This document shows, one piece after another, positions 57,118 to 64,000 of a stretch of DNA of 64,000 bases. Positions within the stretch are counted from its first letter, which is position 1; every line of letters begins with the position of its first letter. The stretch covers positions 33,017,807 to 33,081,806 of the forward strand of contig JAKSZU010000018.1 in NCBI GenBank assembly GCA_026018925.1, in the 5' to 3' direction. A program made the position numbers and the translations under genes. The notes beneath the pieces were generated by a model. It was not told the DNA's origin, did no database searches, and worked only from the letters and a program-made list of their open reading frames with translations. This DNA comes from Tupaia tana (lineage: Eukaryota > Chordata > Mammalia > Scandentia > Tupaiidae).

Positions 57118-57677
57118 GTTTGTTTCAAGAAATCACAAAAGAATTACTAATATGTTTAGTCAACAAGCATATTAGGAAGAAATTTAAACAAATATAGCAA
57201 TGAAGAAAATGCAAATTATTTCTACAGTGAATTCCTTCTTCTTCACTTACAAACTAGCAAATGTTTTTGTTGTGTGACAATTCAGCGTTGGAGATGATGT
57301 ACCAAATTGTCGTGTATCGCTTCTTAGACTAGAAACTAGCAACATCTTTCTGGGTGGCAATCTGACAAGATCCAAAAATCTTATAAATGTTAGCCCATAA
57401 AAATTCACCTTCTTTCAACTTATGAAAAATTATAGAGATTTGCAGATATTTATGTGCAAGAATGTCCATTAAAGAATAATCTACAATAGAAGGGAAAAAA
57501 ATCCATACTATGAAATACTGTATAATCACAATAACATGAAAAAATGTTTTCAATATACTGGATACTAATAACCAACATAAACTCATAAAGTAAATTATCT
57601 CACTATGGTTCCAATTTCTGTTTAAAACATATCTTGTACATATACATATATGTATATAATTTAAATAAAATTGGGAT

Positions 57678-57957
57678 CAGGACCATTAGATGACATAATG
57701 GTTACACCATTACACTCCCACGTGGCCAACCAAGATACGAGTCCCAGACCCAGAGGTTTGAAACTCACACCAGGCACACATGTGTGTGTGTGTGCCCAAA
57801 ATCCCAAAAGGAGAATGAAGGTGAAGGAATTGTGGTATGGCCATCCCACAGAGGGGTGATTTCTTGCTTTCTGTCTCTTTGTCTCTCTCCATCTCTCTGG
57901 CAAGTACACACTCCTTATAGCAAAAATCTCTCTTAAAAAAATAATAATAAAATGGGG
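57678..57957 (+). mobile_element. Long-form tRNA-SINE in the L1
   Basis: GGACCATTAGATGACATAATGG head, GATACGAGTCCC at box B, ACTCCTTATAGCAAAAATCTC. Flanked by AAAATTGGGATCA and AAAATGGGGATCA. Confidence 0.9.
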
Positions 57958-58079
57958 ATCATACTATATATTTTTTACATATAGTAATCTTAATAACAAT
58001 ATTCTAAGCAAAACACCAACATAAATAGTCATTGCCTCTAAAAGATTATATGAGACTTTTTTCCCCTGCTTGGTATTTT

Positions 58080-58221
58080 TTTAATACTTAATTTTTTTTT
58101 TCTTTTAATTTACCAGCATTGGGGACAGGGCATGAGAAAGCAAGCCGCCAGGTCCAGGACTCAAACCATGGTTGGCCATTTGGGAGTCCAGCACCTTACC
58201 GACCACGCCACCTGCTGGTCC
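58080..58221 (-). mobile_element. Short-form tRNA-SINE, antisense, without CT tract
   Basis: TTTTAATTTACCAGCATTGGGG then GCCAGGTCCAGGAC...CACCTGCTGGTCCC. The CT tract is nearly gone, so it is shorter than relatives. Confidence 0.83.
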
Positions 58222-58389
58222 CGTGTACATTTTAAGTTTTATAAAATAACAAATTATTATGTAATCAAAGATATTTTTCACAAGTGCTTAACTACCTTGT
58301 ATACCATATATATTGGGATTATATATTTACGAGGATGATCTCCGTAAGTTATATATGAGGAATAATTTCATTATTTTATAGTCAGATCC

Positions 58390-58620
58390 AAGAATAATAG
58401 CTAACACTTTTACACCACTTAAATAAGCCCGCTATTCTAAATGCTTTCTATATATTAAATCATTTAACCTACACAATTATTATTACCCCCATTTCACAGA
58501 TGAAGATTGAGGCTCAGGAAGATCAAGTGACTTGCCCAAGATCACTCAGCTAGTAAGTAGCAGAGACAGGGACAATAAAGGAGGCAGCCTGCTCCAAATC
58601 CATGCTGTTCTCACCACCAC
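58390..58620 (+). mobile_element. MIR, well preserved
   Basis: TAGCTAACACTTTTACACCAC, CATTTCACAGATGAAGATTGAGG, CAAGTGACTTGCCCAAGATCAC and CAGCTAGTAAGTAGCAGAG are the MIR body in order (antisense of the usual consensus core). Confidence 0.88.
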
Positions 58621-59049
58621 AGGATACTGTCTCTCCTGGTAAACTACTCTCCAAAGCACTAAAACCAATATACAATATAAACCCCAGAACATAAACAGTA
58701 AAATGAGCACCACCTCCTTTAAAACACATAGCCTCCTTGGGAAACTATATGTATCCAAAGATGTGGTCACTGATCAAAACATTTTTGGAAATCCTTTCTT
58801 TGACAGTCTCCATGGGGTGGTAAAGCAGTCTACTGTGAGTAAAGAAGACATTTCTTTTAAACAGGAGTTATTCAGAAGCAGGTCTTAAAGTGCAATTAAA
58901 TGGCAAAATTCTGTTTTTGGTAATACACCCAAAAAAATTTAAAAAAAAAAAAAAAAGACTGATGAAGCTGATTCAACTATCACATCCCTTCCTGGTGTGT
59001 GCTCCCAAGAGTGACACCCACAATAGATATCAGCATTTACTATTCTGCA

Positions 59050-59175
59050 TTAATGTCATTATTTGTTTACTTGCATATCTTCCTACTAACCCAAGGCCCT
59101 CAATGGGAAAGATTATACCTCATTCACCCTTTAGTGTCTAGCCTCTGACACAGTCCTGGCACACAGAATACTAAT
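59050..59175 (+). mobile_element. LINE-2 3' end relic
   Basis: CCTGGCACACAGAATACTAATTAAG preceded by CTCATTCACCCTTTAGTGTC matches the L2 3' terminal region. Confidence 0.75.
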
Positions 59176-59185
59176 TAAGTTTTGG

Positions 59186-59332
59186 CTTTTTTAGGAAAGG
59201 TTTTTGCTATAGGGCACGTGCTCTTGCCAGAAAGACAGAAAAAGACAGAGAGACAGAAAGGGAGATATCACCCCACAGGGGGGATGGCTACACCACAATC
59301 CCTTCTCCTTCATACTCCTCTTGGGATCTTGG

Positions 59333-59376
<44 letters not shown>

Positions 59377-59447
59377 CTGGCATGAGTTTAAGTCACCAGA
59401 TCCAGAACTCGAACCACGGAGCCATTTCACCAACTGCTAGTCCCTTA
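59186..59447 (-). mobile_element. Long-form tRNA-SINE, antisense, with a (CA)n expansion
   Basis: TTTTTGCTATAGGGCACGTGC at the 3' end. The (CA)n at 59336-59373 is in the same internal position as in 50142-50430. The head is truncated around CGGAGCCATTTCACC. TTAATTAA(G/A)T flanks it. Confidence 0.9.
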
Positions 59448-59780
59448 ATTAAATATTTTTGAATGAACCCTACAGAGAGTGCCATGCAAGTGCTTTGAGC
59501 AATGGCAAATCTATTAGCATAAATAAAAATAGTGTCAAGAGAACATTTATATTCTTTATATAACTATATATTTACCTGTATAAGTAGACTAAAGAAATAT
59601 AGTCTATATAGAGCTAGAATATAGCTATAATATATTATAGACTGTACATAAATCTATAAATAGATTTATATATAGTCTACACATAAATATGTAAAGTATA
59701 TAGAAAGAGATGCTCATGAAAGAAACCTGGACATTTTATGGAATAGTTCCTAAAATTCTAAACATGAAGGAAGCTAGAAG
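59448..59780. repeat. AT-rich quasi-palindromic tract
   Basis: 59560-59700 is made of repeated TATAGTCTA, TATAGACT and CTATAAATAG motifs that pair with each other across the tract. No gene. Confidence 0.65.
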
Positions 59781-60933
59781 TCAGTTTTTAACAGGTCTTC
59801 TTATAATAATGTTTAGTTGCAGTTGTTTCTCACAAAACACAGGAGGGGAGTGGATATGCCTCATTGTCTAAAAAGCAATCCACCGAACCAAGGATGCAGA
59901 AATAACCATAAACTTTCTCAGACAATGATGCCAAAACACATCTGCTACACAGAAGACACCAGGATGCATCCTGCCTGTGGGTTCAATCGACAAAGCACAA
60001 CCTGGCGCCTGAAATATAAATCAAAGAACCTTACATCTCTGGTACTTATTGACATTTGCTACCTGCAAATTTCTAATATGTGCAAGATGGGCCTATTTTT
60101 ATTTACAGCACAAACCACAGACTGAATGTAAAACAAGATGCTTAATAAATCCAGAGGAACATAAAACACCGGCATAACTCAGACACCGAGACAGACACTC
60201 ACTCCTTAATTAAGTGGGTGATGTTCTGTTTAAAACAAAAAGACAACCCTGGGCTATAGCTAAGATTAAGCACTCAGTGTTGCGAGGGAACTGCCAACCA
60301 TTTTCAGGGCAAAGGCTTTAAATCATGAAAAATAAACCGTCTAATAGTCTGTATTCAATAGTAAGTAGACAGTCAGGACACAGACTGATTTGGATTAACA
60401 CATTTTCAGTTATAACAAGTAATTTTACAGAGGATTAGTATCTTGATGGTCTGATCAATATGAGGCACTGCTGCTATTACAGATGAAGAGAAAATTGCCC
60501 CTCTGGTAATAAAGTGTGCGTGTCTTCGTTCTCCTTCATTTGCTGAGTCCATTACTGTAATGGTTCCAGCATTAACAGCTGGGGCAATTTAAGCAGCAGG
60601 GGTCTGATGATTTTAAAAGCTGGGAACAGGGGCTACTCATCCTTTCCTCCCTTTCAGTCTGCATATGCAACTCCTCTGCCTGACTGTGGCTCTGATACAA
60701 GGATCATGTTTTATGAGAACAATGACTACTATTTCCCAATTATTGTCTCATTAATAGAGTTACCAGCCAATAATGTGACTAAAACAAAAACTGCTCGCAG
60801 CATATTGGCTGCTGATTCTGCGAAAAATTGCACACTATTTACCTAAATAACAAGATTGACTTAACAACAGGCTGGGGTCCACAGAAACTGGAATGTTTGC
60901 ATTTGTTTGCCGGCTGCTATTCACATATTCTCA

Positions 60934-60972
<39 letters not shown>

Positions 60973-61440
60973 GAACGCTTGTGCTGACAGGAAAATAAAA
61001 ATTTATCAGCAGAATTTTCCATCTGTTTTCAAAAAAAAAAAAAAAAATTGGCAAACTGGAAAACAGTGAGATAATGGACTGCCGTACATAGAAATCGAAA
61101 ATCCATATTAATGCAACCTTGAGACTTTAATCATGCCCAATTCAGCTGAGTGAGTTAAGGTTGCAACATCAGCCCATTTTATGTTATTATTGGAGAAATG
61201 CTGGCCCTTGAGGCACGGCCTTGAATGATCCAGTCACTAAATGAAGGTGCCAAAGGGCAGACTTAGGGCTAATGCAGAAATCAGAGCTGCGAATTTTCTG
61301 ATCACAAACAGTTACAGAAACACTCATACACTGGCAACAAATCTCAGACCAGATGTAACATAATTTGGTCCTTCAGACTGAGTTTTTCTACTTGGTTTCT
61401 ACCAGCTGTAAAGGTCTCAAATGCCCCTTCTCCATATGGC
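59781..61440. other. Repeat-poor island, possible conserved non-coding element(s)
   Basis: About 1.6 kb with no SINE or L1, broken only by A runs at 60940-60967 and 61030-61047. Sequence such as 60420-60850 (TCCATTACTGTAATGG, AGCATTAACAGCTGGGGC, GCAGCATATTGGCTGC) is complex, not repetitive and not protein-coding. Open frames of up to about 100 codons here show no coding signature that I trust. Confidence 0.5.
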
Positions 61441-61446
61441 AGATCT

Positions 61447-61800
61447 TCAACATAAGGGAAGCCATGGTCACTTTGAAAGTGGGTCACTTCCAAAACTACA
61501 GACCAAAGGAAAAAGATCAGCATAGCAACAGGACAGATGGTGTGGCATAAACAAAATGCAAACCTAGTACTCAAACAAAGAATCAGAGAGTAGAATGGCA
61601 ATCACAAGGTCTGGCAGGGGAGGGAGGTGATGGAAAATTGCTAATCAATGGGCATAAAGTTTCAATTATGTAAGATGACTAAGTGCTCGGGATCTGCTCC
61701 ACAACATTTTGTCTACAGTTAACAATACAATACTGTATTGTCCACTTAACAACATGCTAATAGGTTTGATCTAAGGTGAAGCGTTTTGTATCACAATAAA
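61447..61800 (+). mobile_element. L1 3'-like segment, copy 1 of a duplicated unit
   Basis: Starts CTTCAACATAAGGGAAGCC and continues through AGAGAGTAGAATGGCAATC, GGTCTGGCAGGGGAGGG, AAAGTTTCAATTATGTAAGATG and CTGTATTGTCCACTTAAC. The last part is typical of an L1M 3' end. Copy 2 begins at 62299. Confidence 0.65.
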
Positions 61801-62298
61801 ATAAAAAACAAATTTACTTGTAAGTCCACAGCATCTATTCACCGTTTAGCTTTCAAACTTGTGCTAGCCTTGCAAACATTATGCCAAGGACTAACGTTTG
61901 AAAACAATCCCCACCAATGCCAATCTTACTCTCCTGGGATACTTAGCCAACCCTACAGTTCCCCAAGATTCCTCCCAACTTACATAATGAAATCAACCAA
62001 TGAGAAGATTCTGCAAAAAAATACAAAATCAGTGTATGACACAAGATTAGAGGAATCGGCTTAGTGGAACTCATTCACGTCCTCTAAACGGAGCCTTTCC
62101 TTTAAGGTTCCAAAAGTACCATTTCGACTATAAAGTTATTTTTTTCCTAGAAAGCAGAAAGTCATATTTTAAGCAAAATTTATCAAGAAATCTACCATAC
62201 TAAACTAACAACCACAACAAAATACATTAAACCTAGTGGGCTCAGGAAAGTACATGTTTTACTTGAAAGAGATCACTAGAAAACAATTATTGACAATA
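61801..62298. other. Unassigned non-coding sequence
   Basis: No gene or repeat recognised between the two duplicated segments. Confidence 0.4.
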
Positions 62299-62620
62299 CT
62301 TCAACATAAGGGAAAGCATGGTCACCTTGTGAGTCACTTCCAAAACTACAGACCAACAGAACTAAGAGAGATCAGCCCAGCAACAAAGCAGATTCTGAAG
62401 CATACACAAAAATGCAAACTCTGTACTCACTTGTAGAATCAGAGAATCAGAGAGGAGAATGGTGATTACCAGGGGCTGGCAGGGGAGGCTGGAGCATGGG
62501 AAAGTGCTAATCAGCATTTCAGCACAGCAGCAAGCCACATGTCATGTGTCAAATGAAAGAGTCATATTTCTCAAAATTAATAGTTACACCTACGGTATCT
62601 CAAGTAATATAAACTCATAA
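62299..62620 (+). mobile_element. L1 3'-like segment, copy 2 of a duplicated unit
   Basis: CTTCAACATAAGGGAAAGCATGG, CACTTCCAAAACTACAGACC, AGAGGAGAATGGTGATTACC and GGGGCTGGCAGGGGAGG parallel copy 1 for about 200 bp, then the two diverge after GCTAATCA. Confidence 0.65.
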
Positions 62621-62676
62621 AGTACCTAAGCATCTTACATTACTCCTTTCAGGTTCTGGTTCCATCTTTCACTATT

Positions 62677-62975
62677 TTTGTGGCTTTTATTTATTTTTTT
62701 GGGGGGGGGGGGGGGAAGCTGAGAGATTTTTGCTACAGGGCGTGTATGCTTGCCAAAGAGACAGAGAGAGATAGAAAATGAGAAATCATCCCCTGCCCCT
62801 GTGGAGAATGGTGCACGCCGCAATCCCTTCTCCTCCAGTCTCCTCTCAGGATTTTGGGCACACACACACGCACAAAGCAGCCAGCGTGAGTTTCAAACCT
62901 CCGGGTCTAGGCCTTGAACCATGGTCGACCACGTGGGAATCCAGCTACTTAACCACTATGCCACCTGCTGGCCCT
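62677..62975 (-). mobile_element. Long-form tRNA-SINE, antisense
   Basis: Starts after a (T) and G run (62700-62716), then TTTTTGCTACAGGGCGTGTATG, the body, and GCCACCTGCTGGCCC. CCATCT(T/C)TCACTATT lies at 62662-62676 and 62976-62990. Confidence 0.92.
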
Positions 62976-62990
62976 CCATCTCTCACTATT

Positions 62991-63587
62991 GGAAAGTCTA
63001 ATGACCAATAACGAATGATGCTCATTCATTTATTTGACTTATGGGATAAAGTATGTATGGAATATCTAATAGATGCCTGGCAAAATGATAGTAATAAAGT
63101 AATGAATGAATAAACTAAAATAACATGGTCATTACTTTTCTGGAGCCTGTAGTATAAATGTCAAAAGGCATCGTGCTAAGCTCAGCACGATAAATTTAAT
63201 TAGCAGTCAGGGAGCCAGTAACAAAACTATCGCGAGTCACACGTGTCAGGTAACAGATGATGGAGGCACTCAACCATTCTATCTTTCTTCAACAGATACG
63301 TACTAATGTCTCCTATGTGGACGACATTCCACCAGGTACATAGGAGAGATGAAAGGGGAGACTAGACACAAATGTTGTCTTCAAGGAAATTAATGTATGT
63401 TCAAAGTATCTAGGACTTCTTTTGAACAGCCAATTAAGTTTTCGAAACCAACACTAAGATGGTTAAATAAGAATAATAATTATTCAATGGCTTAGATAAC
63501 TTCAAGGATGATATTATAAGGTGATTTGAAAACTATGATTAAATGGTTCAGCATGAATATTTCAATCAAACCTACAAAATGGTGATT
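62991..63587. other. Non-coding sequence with an L2-like relic
   Basis: 63275-63400 (ACGTACTAATGTCTCCTATGTGG, CAGGTACATAGGAGAGATG, TTGTCTTCAAGGAAATTAATG) resembles L2. No gene. Confidence 0.5.
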
Positions 63588-63604
63588 AAAGACTGACCCA
63601 TACA

Positions 63605-63898
63605 ATTGGTCTGAGAAGTATTTCGTGTTGGGTAAAGTCTTTTTATAAGCAAAATGAGAAATAGTGATTGACTGGTTAAAAAAATAATTGGAATAGTAAT
63701 AATAATAATGATCAGGAAAAACAATGGAAAGATATTGGATGATGAAGTAGGGATTTTAATGTCTCTGTATTGACTGACATGCATGGTATTCCTTCTGGAA
63801 AAAAAAGAAATGTAATACATTGTAAAGTTGTATGTGATTCAATGTAATATAAACAAGACTATGATGATAATAAATAAATTTAAAAAAATAAATTTAAA
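63605..63898 (+). mobile_element. Unclassified retroinsertion with a 17-bp target duplication
   Basis: AAAGACTGACCCATACA is repeated exactly at 63588-63604 and 63899-63915. The 294-bp insert ends in AATAAATTTAAAAAAATAAATTT, an A-rich tail. It has no tRNA-like head, no box B and no match to the other repeats here. It may be a 5'-truncated LINE 3' UTR or a retroposed transcript. Confidence 0.85.
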
Positions 63899-64000
63899 AA
63901 AGACTGACCCATACACTGAAGAAGAGATAAAGCACAAGATAAAGATGGATCAAGGGGTGCAGACAGTGGTGCATGATAAAATGACACTTGTGAGGCAATT

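Larger units (their letters stand above)
53500..57660 (+). mobile_element. Second LINE-1 3' half, broken up by SINEs
   Basis: In order: 53550-53720 (AAAGTATGATTTATTCCAAGG), 53850-54250 (TTGCTGATAATTAGATGATCC, ACCCAGGAATAAATCCAAAAAGG), 54889-55080 (AAATGGCTTCTAAGTTTATCTGG), 55730-55840 (GATAACTGGTTAACCACTTC), 56690-56826 (ATCCCTAACCTATAAAATGC) and 57120-57660 (GGGTGGCAATCTGACAAGATCC). These are ORF2 segments to the 3' region. All are degenerate, and a G run of 16 lies at 53889-53904. Confidence 0.75.

Noticed and set aside
59336-59373. CRISPR-like regular repeats
   Set aside because: It is a (CA)n microsatellite inside a SINE. No direct repeats with unique spacers exist anywhere in the window, and the host is a mammal.
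60607-60846. 79-codon plus-strand frame in the repeat-free island, and a 102-codon frame at 59817-60125
   Set aside because: No recognisable domain, no splice-site or promoter context that I trust, and lengths within chance expectation. A cross-species alignment would be needed to reconsider.

Overview
The window is AT-rich, intron-sized or intergenic DNA from a placental mammal and is dense in retrotransposons. I find no intact protein-coding gene, no exon I can name, and no functional RNA gene. It holds two recognisable genes, both dead processed copies: a near-full-length GLYR1 (NPAC) retrocopy at 18857-22680 on the minus strand, and an RPL37A retrocopy at 22911-23296 on the plus strand. 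Both sit inside one old LINE-1.

Organism. The window is dominated by about 65 copies or fragments of tRNA-headed SINEs with pol III box A/B-like motifs, CT-rich bodies and A-rich tails. There are no dimeric Alu, B1/B2, Bov or SINEC elements. One element (47442-47628) joins a tRNA-like head to a 7SL/Alu-like body. From memory of the literature, abundant tRNA SINEs plus rarer tRNA/7SL composites fit the tree-shrew Tu families, so Scandentia (Tupaia) is my best guess at about 0.55 confidence. Other small placental orders, such as colugo, are not excluded.

Names used for the SINE types. 'Long form' is about 250-290 bp: head, then a CCCAAGATCCC/GGAGAATGGAGG body, a CCCCCTGGGGG block, a CT tract, CCTATAGCAAAAACCTC and poly(A). 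'Short form' is about 150-220 bp: head directly followed by a CT tract and GGTCAAATTAAAATAAATAAA. 'Variant C' is an older long form ending in TATCATGAATAAA. 'Type II' is a separate head with a GGCTGGCTGAGG-like middle and a CTCATGGGAGAAATAAA end.

Layout. 1-5.5 kb: clustered SINEs, two of them nested in other SINEs. 5.5-17.5 kb: scattered SINEs, old L1 pieces, two mariner-type miniature elements, and L2 and hAT relics. 17.9-26.6 kb: one LINE-1 3' half that received at least a dozen later insertions, including both processed pseudogenes, followed by an inverted fragment of L1 3' sequence joined through a 27-bp perfect palindrome. 26.7-31 kb: repeat-poor with MIR/L2 relics and an MLT1-like LTR end. 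31-42.5 kb: SINEs, hAT and Tigger relics, L1 3' ends, MIR and L2. 42.5-49 kb: repeat-poor, with the tRNA/7SL chimera. 49-58.2 kb: SINE clusters and a second L1 broken up by SINEs. 58.4-64 kb: MIR/L2, a repeat-poor low-divergence-looking island (59.7-61.4 kb), a duplicated 200-bp segment, and an unclassified retroinsertion with a 17-bp target duplication.

Nothing here forms a pathway or operon. The biological content is a record of successive retroposition, which can be ordered in time from nesting and target-site duplications. I see no evidence for an undescribed functional system.
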